From Cribrihabitans_A pelagius (GTDB lineage Bacteria; Pseudomonadota; Alphaproteobacteria; Rhodobacterales; Rhodobacteraceae): a stretch of DNA of 64,000 nt. The notes beneath the pieces are model-generated. The model made no database searches, had not been told where the DNA came from, and worked only from the letters and a program-made list of their open reading frames with translations. This document shows positions 25,408-33,917 of this stretch, one piece after another; the first letter of the stretch is position 1, and each line of letters begins with the position of its first letter. Made by a program: the position numbers and the translations under genes. The stretch lies in NCBI RefSeq assembly GCF_048820915.1, contig NZ_JBMERR010000011.1, positions 62,001 through 126,000 on the forward strand, read 5' to 3'.

Positions 25408-26514
25408 TTAGCCGATGATGGATTTGGGCTGGCCGAGTGCGCCGGTATCAGGGCTGACGCCGAGGCCCGGGCCCTCGGGCGGGGCAATGCGGCCGTTCCG
25501 GCGTTCGGGGGCATTGGGATCAAGGCGCGGCCCGGCATAGTGGGACAGGTCGCAGGTATTCATGATCCCGCGCGCCGGGGTGGAGGCGGCGAGGTGCAGC
25601 AGCGCGGCCGTGGTGATGTCGCTGCCCCAGGTGTCCTCGATGCACATCTGCGTGCCGAGAGCGAGGCAGAGATCGCGGGTCCGGCGCGTGGCCGAAAGGC
25701 CTCCCATTTTCGAAAGTTTCAGCGCGGCGGCGTCCATGCACCCGGCCCGGTGGCCGGCCATGATCGAATGGATGCCGTGCACGCTTTCGTCCAGTTTCAT
25801 CGGCAGGCCGGTGGCGGCGCGCACATGGGCGCATTCCTCGATCGTGGCGCAGGGCTGTTCCAGCATGATGTCGAGATGGGCCGCAGCCCGGCCCGCCCGG
25901 GTTGCGGTCAGCGCATCGGCGCCGCAATTCCAGTCGCCATAGACAAGCGGCCCGGCCCCCACCGCCTCGCGCACCTGGGCCAGGCGGGCAACATCGGCCT
26001 GCCAGTCCCCGTCTGCGCCGAGCTTCACCTGGAACTGCCGCATGCCGAGGTCATAGGCCTCGCGCGCCATCCGGGCCATTTCGCCGGGGGCCGCGCAGGT
26101 GATCGAGTGATAGAGCGGCATGTCCGCCACCGCGCGCCCGCCCAGGAGCGTATAGAGCGGCAGGCCGGCGGACTGGGCGGTCAGGTCCCAGAGGGCGGTA
26201 TCGATGGCCGACTTGGCGTAGCCGTGGCCGATCAGATGCCTGTTCAGACGCTCCATCAGCGCCTCGGGCCCGATGGGATCGGCGCCGATCAGGACCGGCG
26301 CCATGTCCTCCAGCGCCGGGATCACCCCCTTGGCATAGGCGGGCAGGTAATGCGGGATCGGGCAGACCTCGCCCCAGCCGGAAAGCCCGGTATCGGTGTC
26401 CAGGCGCAGGACCACGGAAAGCGTCGTGCCGCAGGTCTTGCCGCCGGCCATGAAGTAGGTCTCGTGACTGGTCAGCGGGACTTCCCAGGCGGTGATACGT
26501 GTGATCTTCATCAT
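25408..26514 (-). CDS. Enolase-superfamily epimerase, HpbD (hydroxyproline/proline betaine epimerase)-like
   Basis: A 368-residue muconate-lactonizing-type enzyme. The barrel begins AIDTALWDLTAQSAGLPLY. One catalytic Lys is in FQVKLG and the other in LKLSKMGG, as expected for a racemase/epimerase; metal ligands lie in DWNCG, LEQPCAT and KLDES. EDTWGSDITTAALLHLA and the PEGPGLGVSPD tail closely resemble 4-hydroxyproline betaine 2-epimerase HpbD. It lies between an aminotransferase and a demethylase-like flavoprotein, near betaine transport and Rieske genes, a context like published hpb clusters. Confidence 0.75.
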   Translation of the reverse strand: MMKITRITAWEVPLTSHETYFMAGGKTCGTTLSVVLRLDTDTGLSGWGEVCPIPHYLPAYAKGVIPALEDMAPVLIGADPIGPEALMERLNRHLIGHGYAKSAIDTALWDLTAQSAGLPLYTLLGGRAVADMPLYHSITCAAPGEMARMAREAYDLGMRQFQVKLGADGDWQADVARLAQVREAVGAGPLVYGDWNCGADALTATRAGRAAAHLDIMLEQPCATIEECAHVRAATGLPMKLDESVHGIHSIMAGHRAGCMDAAALKLSKMGGLSATRRTRDLCLALGTQMCIEDTWGSDITTAALLHLAASTPARGIMNTCDLSHYAGPRLDPNAPERRNGRIAPPEGPGLGVSPDTGALGQPKSIIG

Positions 26515-26563
26515 GGACCCATCGCTGTTGACGCGGCGGAGAGGCACCCCCCGCCGCCGTTGG

Positions 26564-29041
26564 TCACTGCGCCGCAACCAGGCTGGCGTCCGCGCGCGGG
26601 CGCTCGGATGCGGGATCATAGGCCGGCGCGCCGAGGATACGGCCCTTGCGGGGTTTGCCTGCGATGATCACCTCGACCTCGGTGCCGGGCGCGGCGGCCT
26701 GCGGCTTCAGATAGGCAAAGGCGAGGATCTTGCCGACGGTGTGGCCGTAGGCGACCGAGGCCGTCGCCCCGGCGACCTTGCCATCCACGCGAATGGCTTC
26801 GCCGCCGTGCCCGTCCTCGATCCCGTTCGGGTCGATCTCCAGATAGGCGCAGATCCAGGGCAGGGTGCCCGCTTCGGCTTGCGCGGCGCTGGCGCGGGTT
26901 GCTTCGGCGCCCAGGTAGTCCTTGCCGAGCTTGACGTACCGCCCGGCATTGGCTTCGGGCAGGGTGACTTCGTTGGTCAGTTCGCCGGCACCGGGGAAGG
27001 CTTTTTCCATGCGCAGGCTGTTCATCGCGAAGGAGCCGTAGTTTTCGATGCCGTGTTCTTCGCCAGCGGCCCAGAGCGCGGTGTAGACGTCAACGCAGGC
27101 CGCGTCCGGCATGTGCAGCTCCCAGCCCAGTTCGCCTGCGTAGGACATGCGGAAGGCCCAGACCTTGTGGCCCGCAACGGTGATCTCCTGCGCCGACAGC
27201 CAGCGGAAGCCCGCGTTGGACAGGTCCGCATCCGTGCATTTGGCCAGCACCTCGCGGGAGCGCGGGCCGTTCAGGGCAAGGGCGGACCAATCCTCAGAGA
27301 GGGTTTTGACAAAGACCGTCTCTCCCGCCAGGTTCTGGGCCAGGTGATCCAGCAGGCGCTGTTCGAAGAAGGCCGCGCAGACCAGGTAGTAGCGGTCTGC
27401 GGCCATGCGCACGATGGTGGTTTCCAGCTCGATCCGGCCCCGGCGGTTGAGCATGTGGGTCAGCGTGACCGAGCCGTCCTTCTGCGGCATCCGGTTGGCG
27501 GTCAGCCTGTCGAGATAGGCATACGCATCGGGGCCGGAGACCTCGGCCTTGGTGAAGGCGGTGACGTCCATGATGCCGACCCGTTCGCGCACGGCCTTGC
27601 ATTCCTGCGCGACCATGCCGAACACCGCGTTGCGGCGGAACGAGTAGTGATCGCGCTGCGCGACGCCATCGCGGGCGAACCAGCGGGGGCGCTCGTGGCC
27701 GAAGACCTCTTCATAGACCGCACCCTTCTCCTTGAGGATTTCGTAGAGCGGCGAGGGCTTGACCGGGCGGCCGGCCAGGCGGTTGAAATGCGGGAAGGGG
27801 ATCTCGTGGCGCAGCTTGTAGTCCTCATGCGCCTTGACGACCTGCCACTCCTTGCTGGCATAGGCGCCGAAGCGGCGCGGGTCATAGTCGCGCATGTTGA
27901 TGTCGGCGGCGCCATGCACCATCCATTTCGCCAGCTCGCGGGTCAGGCCGGGCCCCCAGCCGATGCCGATCTGGGTGCCGCAGCAGCACCAGTAGTTCCT
28001 GACTCCCGGCGCCGGGCCGACCAGCGGGTTGCCGTCCGGCGGATGCGAGATCGCGCCGTGCACTTCGCGGGTGATGCCCAGCTCGGCCAGCACCGGCATC
28101 CGTTCGAGCGCGTTTTCCAGCCACGGCATGACGCGGTCGTAATCGGCCTCGAACAGCCAGTTCTCGTAGTCCCAGGGGCATTCATCGTGCCAGACGGAGT
28201 TCGCGTTCTCCTTTTCGTAGATGCCGATCAGGCCCTTTTTCTGCTCCATCCGGATGTAGCCCGAGACCATCCTGTCGTCGCGGATGACCGGCAGTTCGGT
28301 GCCGGACTCCTTGAACGCGGGCACGTCCTCGGTGACGAAATAGTGGTGGGTCATCGAGGTCATCGGCAACTGCAGCCCGGACCACTCGCCCATCTGCCGC
28401 GCGTAAGTGCCGCCGGCGTTGACGACGTGCTCGCAGAGGATAGTGCCCTGTTCGGTTTCCACCACCCATGCGCCGGCATCGTCCTGGGTGATGCTGGTCG
28501 CGCGGCAGCGCCGGAAGATCTTCACGCCGTTCTGCCGGGCGCCCTTGGCCAATGCCATGGTCACGTTTGACGGGTCCGCGTGGCCGTCGTCCGGGGTGTA
28601 GAGCGCGCCGACCACGCCCTCAAGATTATAGAACGGGTGTTTTTCGGCGATGAAGCCGGGGCCGACGAGTTCGATGCTGAAGCCGAGCGCGCGGCCCACC
28701 GACAGCGTGTGGCGCAGCCAGTCCATTTCGTCGTCGGTGTAGGCCAGGCGGAAAGAGCCGCAACCGTGCCAAGTGACCGCCTGGCCGGTCTCTTCCTCAA
28801 GAGTCTTCGAATAAAGCCCGATGTTGTAATCGACCATCTTGCCCAGCCCGTAAGAGCTGGTGGAATGGGTGATCTGGCCTGCCGCGTGCCAGGTCGAGCC
28901 CGAGGTCAGCTCCGCCTTTTCCAGCAGCACCGTGTCCTCCCCCCAGCCTTCGTGGCCGAGGTGATAGGCCAGGCCGCAGCCCATGACCCCTCCGCCCACG
29001 ATGACAACCTTGGCGCGCGCCGGCAGTTCTTTCTTGGACAT
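26564..29041 (-). CDS. Dimethylglycine/sarcosine dehydrogenase-like flavoprotein (DAO + GcvT)
   Basis: An 825-residue enzyme. The N-terminal FAD fold (VVIVGGGVMGCGLAYHLG) is followed by TSGSTWHAAG, whose His is the covalent flavin site in dimethylglycine dehydrogenase. Residues from about 430 form the folate-binding GcvT part (YSFRRNAVFGMVAQECKA, FRMSYAGELGWELHMPD, NSLRMEKAFPG). It oxidatively removes an N-methyl group and passes it to tetrahydrofolate. Here the substrate is likely an N-methylated amino acid such as N-methylproline or dimethylglycine. It is divergent from an RpiR regulator. Confidence 0.9.
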   Translation of the reverse strand: MSKKELPARAKVVIVGGGVMGCGLAYHLGHEGWGEDTVLLEKAELTSGSTWHAAGQITHSTSSYGLGKMVDYNIGLYSKTLEEETGQAVTWHGCGSFRLAYTDDEMDWLRHTLSVGRALGFSIELVGPGFIAEKHPFYNLEGVVGALYTPDDGHADPSNVTMALAKGARQNGVKIFRRCRATSITQDDAGAWVVETEQGTILCEHVVNAGGTYARQMGEWSGLQLPMTSMTHHYFVTEDVPAFKESGTELPVIRDDRMVSGYIRMEQKKGLIGIYEKENANSVWHDECPWDYENWLFEADYDRVMPWLENALERMPVLAELGITREVHGAISHPPDGNPLVGPAPGVRNYWCCCGTQIGIGWGPGLTRELAKWMVHGAADINMRDYDPRRFGAYASKEWQVVKAHEDYKLRHEIPFPHFNRLAGRPVKPSPLYEILKEKGAVYEEVFGHERPRWFARDGVAQRDHYSFRRNAVFGMVAQECKAVRERVGIMDVTAFTKAEVSGPDAYAYLDRLTANRMPQKDGSVTLTHMLNRRGRIELETTIVRMAADRYYLVCAAFFEQRLLDHLAQNLAGETVFVKTLSEDWSALALNGPRSREVLAKCTDADLSNAGFRWLSAQEITVAGHKVWAFRMSYAGELGWELHMPDAACVDVYTALWAAGEEHGIENYGSFAMNSLRMEKAFPGAGELTNEVTLPEANAGRYVKLGKDYLGAEATRASAAQAEAGTLPWICAYLEIDPNGIEDGHGGEAIRVDGKVAGATASVAYGHTVGKILAFAYLKPQAAAPGTEVEVIIAGKPRKGRILGAPAYDPASERPRADASLVAAQ

Positions 29042-29081
29042 CGCAGGTTTTCCTGTTCGGGACTCGCGGAATTTAATGGAC

Positions 29082-29105
29082 TTGGTAATTGTACATCTGT
29101 ACCAA
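29082..29105. promoter_or_regulatory. Nested inverted repeats between the demethylase and rpiR genes
   Basis: TTGGTA (29082-29087) pairs with TACCAA (29100-29105), and inside lies GTACA-TC-TGTAC (29091-29102). It sits in the 106-bp divergent promoter, and a further GGTAC half-site follows near 29120. A candidate RpiR operator. Confidence 0.5.
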
Positions 29106-29147
29106 AGTCAACACAAAATGGTACGCACGATTGCGCAAGGGGATCTC

Positions 29148-30035
29148 ATGAACTTTACTGCTGTGCCAAATCCGGGCCTGGAGGCGCTTTCGGCAGTGCT
29201 TGACGATCTGACGCCTCAGGTGCGCAAGGCCGCGCGCCACGTGATGGAAAACCCGCGGGACATTGGCTTTTCCACCGTGCGCGAGGCGGCCGAAGCGGCC
29301 GGCGTCAAGCCCAACACGATGGTGCGCATGGCCCGGCAGGCCGGTTTCGACGGCTACGATGAATTCCGCGAGCATTTCCGGGAGGCGATCCGATCCGGCG
29401 GCCCATCGCTCTCCGGCAGGGCGCGCTGGCTGCAGGACGTCCAGAGGCGCGGCGGTATGGGCGAGCTGTACGCCCAGATGGCGGAAAGCGCGCTGCGCAA
29501 CATCGAGGCGACCTTTGCGGCCGCCAATGAAGCCGACTTGCAGGCGGCGGCGCAGGCACTCTGGAAATCCCGCAACGTCTTCACGCTTGGCGTCGGCGTG
29601 AACCATGCCAACGCCAGCAATTTTTCCTACCTCGCCTCCACCGGCATGACGGATTTCCATGCAATTCCGCGGCCCGGCTCGACGGGCGTGGACGATCTGG
29701 CCGGGGCCGACGGGAGAGACAGCCTGATCGCGATCACCTGTGCGCCGTACCGGACCGAAGTGGTGGAGGCGGTGCAGATCGCGAAGGCGCAGGGGATCAA
29801 GATTATCGCCCTGTCCGACTCGCCGGTATCCCCCATCGTCCGGGCGGCCGACTACGGGTTTGTCATCTCGACGGAAACGCCGCAGTTTTTCCCGTCGTCC
29901 GTCTCCACAATCGCGCTTCTGGAGACCCTCCTGAGTTTCGTCATTGCGATGTCGTCGGAAGATGTCGCGGAACGCGTCGAACAGTTTCACAACCGCCGCC
30001 ACCAGCTTGGCCTTTATCATGAGGACGTGACATGA
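29148..30035 (+). CDS. RpiR/MurR-family transcriptional regulator
   Basis: A 295-residue regulator with the N-terminal RpiR helix-turn-helix (VREAAEAAGVKPNTMVRMAR, about residues 45-65) and a SIS domain (VFTLGVGVNHANASNFSY, IAITCAPYRTEVVEA, IKIIALSDSPVSPIVRAA). SIS domains bind phosphosugars in sugar operons, but in roseobacters RpiR proteins also control amine catabolism. ATG 29148 has AAGGGGA upstream and is preferred to 29118. Its stop overlaps the Rieske gene by four bases, so the two are coupled. Confidence 0.87.
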   Translation: MNFTAVPNPGLEALSAVLDDLTPQVRKAARHVMENPRDIGFSTVREAAEAAGVKPNTMVRMARQAGFDGYDEFREHFREAIRSGGPSLSGRARWLQDVQRRGGMGELYAQMAESALRNIEATFAAANEADLQAAAQALWKSRNVFTLGVGVNHANASNFSYLASTGMTDFHAIPRPGSTGVDDLAGADGRDSLIAITCAPYRTEVVEAVQIAKAQGIKIIALSDSPVSPIVRAADYGFVISTETPQFFPSSVSTIALLETLLSFVIAMSSEDVAERVEQFHNRRHQLGLYHEDVT

Positions 30036-31123
30036 CCCTCTCGCCTATCCGTTCGCTGGACGCCCGTTACTATGTCGACCCCGGGATCTTTGACCGGGAG
30101 AGGAGCGGCCTGCTGGCCCGGACCTGGCAGTATGCCGGCCACGCGGCAAATATCCCCAATCAGGGCGATTACTTTGCCTTCGAGATCGCGGGCCAGAGCC
30201 TGTTCGCAATCCGCGGGCGCGACAGCGTCATCCGCACCTTCTACAACGTCTGCCAGCACCGCGCGCACGAGCTGGTGTCCGGCACCGGCAATACCCGTGT
30301 GGTGGTCTGCCCCTACCACCAGTGGACCTACGAGCTGACCGGCGGACTGCGCGCGGGACCCAACATCAGGAAGGTGCCGGGCTTTGACCGGGAAAAGATC
30401 TGCCTGACCGAAGTCCGCACCGAGGAGTTCCTCGGCTTCCTCTTCGTCAATCTCGACAATGAAGCCGCGCCGATGGACGAGTGGTACCCGGGCGTGCGCG
30501 CAGAAATCGCCGAATTCGTGCCGCAGATCCGGGATCTGGCCCCCCTGGAATGGGTGGAGATCCACGAGAACTGCAACTGGAAGGTTTCGATAGAAAACTA
30601 CTCGGAATGTTACCACTGCCCGTCCAATCACCCGACCTTTGCCGAAGGTGTGATCAAACCCGAAACCTATGACATCCAGCCCGACGCCGGCGGCGGTTAC
30701 GTGCTGCGCCATACGACGGAATGCCAGAGCCTGGAGAAAATGACCTATCCGGTCGATCTGGACAGCAACGAGCATGCGGGCGGCTACCGGAGCTGGTTCC
30801 TGTGGCCGATGTTCTCGTTCCAGTGCTACCCGGGCAATGTGCTGAACACCTACCACTGGCGGGCCAATTCGGTGGACAGCTGCACCGTCTGGCGCGGGTG
30901 GTATACCGAAGGCGGCTTTGAAAGCGACATGATCCGCGGCCTGGCCGCGCAGGACCGCGGCACCACCGTGGCGGAAGACATCCGGCTGGTGGAATCCGTG
31001 CACCGCGGCCTGAAGTCCAGAGGTTATGTCCCCGGCCCCCTGGTGCTTGATCCCGCCTGTGGCGTGATGAGCGAACATTCCGTCGCCAAGCTCCAGCAAT
31101 GGATGCGCGAGGCCGTGGACTAA
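30032..31123 (+). CDS. Rieske non-heme iron oxygenase of the quaternary-amine type
   Basis: A 363-residue oxygenase alpha subunit. The [2Fe-2S] ligands lie in NVCQHRAHE and VVCPYHQWTYE (C-x-H ... C-x2-H). The mononuclear iron site is in NYSECYHCPSNHPTF (residues about 188-202). Glu takes the place of the bridging Asp common in ring-hydroxylating oxygenases, as reported for carnitine monooxygenase CntA. The enzyme probably N-demethylates a betaine (proline betaine, hydroxyproline betaine or similar). No reductase gene is adjacent, so the electron donor is encoded elsewhere. Confidence 0.85.
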   Translation: MTLSPIRSLDARYYVDPGIFDRERSGLLARTWQYAGHAANIPNQGDYFAFEIAGQSLFAIRGRDSVIRTFYNVCQHRAHELVSGTGNTRVVVCPYHQWTYELTGGLRAGPNIRKVPGFDREKICLTEVRTEEFLGFLFVNLDNEAAPMDEWYPGVRAEIAEFVPQIRDLAPLEWVEIHENCNWKVSIENYSECYHCPSNHPTFAEGVIKPETYDIQPDAGGGYVLRHTTECQSLEKMTYPVDLDSNEHAGGYRSWFLWPMFSFQCYPGNVLNTYHWRANSVDSCTVWRGWYTEGGFESDMIRGLAAQDRGTTVAEDIRLVESVHRGLKSRGYVPGPLVLDPACGVMSEHSVAKLQQWMREAVD

Positions 31124-31205
31124 GACCCAGTGAAGCAAACGAGCGATGCCTCGGCGGGCGGGATCCCGCCTCCCCGAAGCAATGTAAATACGCGGCAGGC
31201 AAGAT

Positions 31206-31544
31206 GTGAAGCCATATTGGCAGAACTACGCGGACGGCAACCGGACCGGCGGCGGGGCAGGGCGGATCGATGTGATCGACCCGGGCACCGGCGAAAAGCT
31301 GGCCCGGCAAGCGCTGGCCCGGCAAGCGCTGGCCGGTGCAGGCGGCCTGGTGTTCCGGGCCGCTGCCTTTCCCGGCAGCGCGTCCGCCGGGCTCCCGGAC
31401 CCGACGCCGATCTTTCCGGGCGCTTTCGGTACTTGCTGCGCCGGCGCCCTGGCGTTCCTCTTCCTGGCCGGCATCGGCCTTGCGCCGCTGCCGGCTGCCG
31501 GGAGGATGAAACTGCTCCGCCGCGAAGACGCGCCGGACGAATAG
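31206..31544 (+). pseudogene. Chimeric remnant: aldehyde dehydrogenase N-terminus joined to a membrane-protein C-terminus
   Basis: The frame starts KPYWQNYADGNRTGGG and continues GRIDVIDPGTGEKLARQALA, which is the beginning of an aldehyde dehydrogenase. After about 45 residues it stops resembling one. A 15-bp unit is tandemly repeated (31301-31330). The last 45 residues (GTCCAGALAFLFLAGIGLAP, then basic residues) look like the final transmembrane helix and tail of a transporter, perhaps MFS. The best reading is a deletion that fused two gene ends. It could be expressed but should not be an active enzyme. Confidence 0.6.
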
Positions 31545-31601
31545 ACCAATCAACGCGGCCGGCCTCGCGCGGGGCGGCCGGTTCACTCAAGGAGAAAAAC
31601 C

Positions 31602-31985
31602 ATGGACGACGACCTGTTCGAACTCGGGCTGGCGCAGCGCAAGTCGACGCTTGGCGCGGAGTATGTCGAAAAGAACCTCGCAGCCGCCGATGATTTCACC
31701 CGCCCGTTCCAGGAAGCGATGACCGCCTGGTGCTGGGGGTTCGGCTGGGGGGATGACACCATCGACAACAAGACCCGCTCGATGATGAACCTCGCCATGA
31801 TCGGGGCCCTGGGCAAGATGCATGAATGGGAAGTTCACTGCAACGGCGCCCTGAACAACGGGGTCACCAAGGAGGAAATCCGGTCGATCATTCACGTGAT
31901 CGGCATCTATTGCGGCGTTCCGCAATCTCTCGAGTGCTTCCGCGTCGCGCGCAAGGTGCTGACCGAGCGCGGCCTGCTGGATTGA
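31602..31985 (+). CDS. Carboxymuconolactone decarboxylase-family protein
   Basis: A 127-residue all-helical protein of the CMD/AhpD-like family. DFTRPFQEAMTAWCWGFGWG, LDNKTRS-type DNKTRSMMNLAMI and GVTKEEIRSIIHVIGIYCGVP match the gamma-carboxymuconolactone decarboxylase branch. It carries Cys at the AhpD-like C-terminal position (YCGVPQ) but not a C-x-x-C pair. The ATG follows AAGGAGAAAAACC. The neighbouring aldehyde dehydrogenase remnant suggests it once belonged to a larger catabolic operon. Its present substrate is unknown. Confidence 0.85.
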   Translation: MDDDLFELGLAQRKSTLGAEYVEKNLAAADDFTRPFQEAMTAWCWGFGWGDDTIDNKTRSMMNLAMIGALGKMHEWEVHCNGALNNGVTKEEIRSIIHVIGIYCGVPQSLECFRVARKVLTERGLLD

Positions 31986-32015
31986 TCTGGCATAAGGGGA
32001 TCACTTTCCCCTCGG

Positions 32016-32050
32016 CGGCCCCCCGCACGCCCGGCAGCCGCGGGGGGCCG
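32016..32050. terminator. Bidirectional terminator-like hairpin
   Basis: Eleven-bp perfect arms (32016-32026 and 32040-32050) around a 13-base loop, between convergent genes ending at 31985 and 32064. It marks the left end of the copper region. Confidence 0.7.
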
Positions 32051-32063
32051 GCATTTCTGACGG

Positions 32064-33287
32064 TCACTCGCTCCGGCGCCAGTGCCGGGCAAGTTCCGGC
32101 TGAATGAAGCCGAGAATCCCGCCATAGCGCAGCCGCGTGTCCTCTATCTGCTGATAGAACCGGAACAGCTCCTTGAGCGGGGCCGAGAAATCCTTGTGGG
32201 CTGCCAGCACGGCGACCAAAGCGCCCAGGCTGATGCGCTCTTCGATCACGAAATACCCGCCGAGGGAGTAGAACAGGAACGGGGTAAGCGCCGTGAGGAA
32301 GTTGTTCAGGGCCTTGGTGAAGAACTTGATCCGGTGAATGTCCAGGCGCAGGAGCTCAAGCTTTCTGAGCGAAGCGGCGGCGGCGCGCACCCCGTGGTCC
32401 GGGCCGGGCCGGGGGCGCATTTCACCGGCCAGAAGCCGGGCGAGGGTCCGCATTTCCGCGATCCGCGCGCGGCTGCGCTGGTTGATCACGCGCTGCAGAC
32501 GGGGCAGGATCGCCAGTTGCGCCGGCAGCACGGCGAGCGCGGCGGCGCCCAGGATCGGGTCCTGGATAAACATGAAGACAAGGATCGTTGCCATCGTGCC
32601 GCCCTGGGTCAGCGGCAGGGTCAGAAGCTCGGCCGCGAAACCGCCCAGGGGCTCGGCCTCGGTCCCGAGGACCTGGACGATCTCGGCCTGTCCCGCCGGT
32701 TCGGCCCGCCGCCGCCAGCTGCGGTAGATCAGCAGCCGCATGTGTCTCAGGAAGCGCTCCGCCACCCGGCCGCGCAGCACGTTCAGGCAGTACTTGTTCA
32801 CCCCATGCAGCAGGATCGTGAGGAAATAGGCGCCGCTGAGCAGGGCCAGCACCTTGACCTGCTGCAGCTCCATTCCCAGAAAGGCCACCGGGGCCGTGTA
32901 TCCGTCCAGGACGTTGTTCACGATCCGCTTGGGCAGCTCCAGCGACAGATAGAGCAGCGGCATGGAGGAGAGGCTGAGCGCGGCCAGACCGGTCTGCCGC
33001 GCCCGGGTGGCGTGCCAGACTTGCTGCAGAAGGCTGGAATGCAACCCGTCCACCTTCACCGGCGCCCGGGGAGAAGGCCGCCGCAGGCGCGCCTTCAGGA
33101 AGCCGCGGGCCATCCGCGCCAGCAGAACGCTGAGCGTCACCGCCAGGACGGCGGGCGCAAGCACGAGGATGAGATGCATCACCGGATGCACCCATTCCGG
33201 CACCGTCGGGTCATATTCGAAGCCGAGCCACCCGGCGGCGCGATGTGCATAACCGTGGTATTCGGGGAGAGATTTGCCTGCCGGCAT
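32064..33287 (-). CDS. ABC transporter transmembrane protein without ATPase domain
   Basis: A 407-residue membrane protein. After one N-terminal hydrophobic segment (residues about 30-55) come four to five membrane helices of an ABC exporter type 1 domain (VNNVLDGYTAPVAF, VNKYCLNVLRGRVAERFLRHMR, LGALVAVLAAHKDFSAPLKELFRFYQQIEDTRLRYG). The sequence ends where the linker to a nucleotide-binding domain would start; no Walker motif is present here or nearby. I chose ATG 33287; 33371 is also open but would overlap the cupredoxin stop. It is last in a copper operon, so it may be a metal-linked membrane factor. Confidence 0.7.
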   Translation of the reverse strand: MPAGKSLPEYHGYAHRAAGWLGFEYDPTVPEWVHPVMHLILVLAPAVLAVTLSVLLARMARGFLKARLRRPSPRAPVKVDGLHSSLLQQVWHATRARQTGLAALSLSSMPLLYLSLELPKRIVNNVLDGYTAPVAFLGMELQQVKVLALLSGAYFLTILLHGVNKYCLNVLRGRVAERFLRHMRLLIYRSWRRRAEPAGQAEIVQVLGTEAEPLGGFAAELLTLPLTQGGTMATILVFMFIQDPILGAAALAVLPAQLAILPRLQRVINQRSRARIAEMRTLARLLAGEMRPRPGPDHGVRAAAASLRKLELLRLDIHRIKFFTKALNNFLTALTPFLFYSLGGYFVIEERISLGALVAVLAAHKDFSAPLKELFRFYQQIEDTRLRYGGILGFIQPELARHWRRSE

Positions 33288-33357
33288 TGTTCTGCACTGC
33301 TCGAAAAGGTGGCGCGGCAGCCAAAAGGGCAGCTGCCGCGCGGCCGCACGGAGGGAG

Positions 33358-33825
33358 TTATTCCACGGCAATGGTGCCGGACATGCCGGCCTCGTAGTGC
33401 CCGGGGATCAGGCAGGCAAACTCGAAAGTGCCCGCGTTGGAGAAGGTCCAGGCGATCCCGCCGGTTTCGCCCGGCGCCAGGGTGATGGCATTCGCCGAGG
33501 CATGGCTGCCTTCCATGCCCTTCTTCATCATTTCCCCATGCATCGCGTTGCGTGCCTTGGTGTCGAGCACAAGCTCGTGGACCATTTCGCCGCCGTTCAC
33601 GGCCTTCAGCAGCACCGTTTCGCCTTTGCGGAAGGCGAGTTCCGCGGGCTCGAAGATCATGCCGCCGCCGCCGGTTTCCAGCATCGTGATCTCGACCGTG
33701 CGCGCAGCATGTTCCGGGCTGGCCGGGAGGCCGGCCGGATGCTCCGTGCCGTGTCCGCCGGGCGATGCCGTGGCGGCGCCGGCCGATGCCAGCAAGAATG
33801 CAAGGGGGGTCAAAACCTGCTTCAT
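33358..33825 (-). CDS. Periplasmic cupredoxin (CopI-like)
   Basis: A 155-residue secreted protein with signal peptide MKQVLTPLAFLLASAGAATA. The type 1 copper ligands are visible as His in GEMVHELVL and the C-x4-H-x4-M cluster in CLIPGHYEAGM. A Met/His-bearing insertion (NAMHGEMMKKGMEGSHA) between strands could bind extra Cu(I). It resembles the CopI cupredoxins that confer periplasmic copper tolerance. It lies between copB and the ABC membrane gene in the same direction. Confidence 0.88.
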   Translation of the reverse strand: MKQVLTPLAFLLASAGAATASPGGHGTEHPAGLPASPEHAARTVEITMLETGGGGMIFEPAELAFRKGETVLLKAVNGGEMVHELVLDTKARNAMHGEMMKKGMEGSHASANAITLAPGETGGIAWTFSNAGTFEFACLIPGHYEAGMSGTIAVE

Positions 33826-33917
33826 TTCACTTTTCTCCTGAAATTCCGGGCGGCCGGCAGCTGTTCAAGCTCAGGCGGGCGTGCTGCCGGCCGCGGTTTG
33901 GTTCACGGTCAGGCGTC

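Noticed and set aside
31130..31693. Overlapping frames at the gene remnant as separate genes
   Set aside because: Only the frame 31206-31544 has recognisable aldehyde dehydrogenase and membrane-helix pieces; the others are arginine/proline-rich shadows.
32082..33485. Long plus-strand frame opposite the ABC membrane gene
   Set aside because: Composition (Gln/Arg/His-rich) is that of an antisense shadow in GC-rich DNA; the minus-strand protein has coherent membrane helices.
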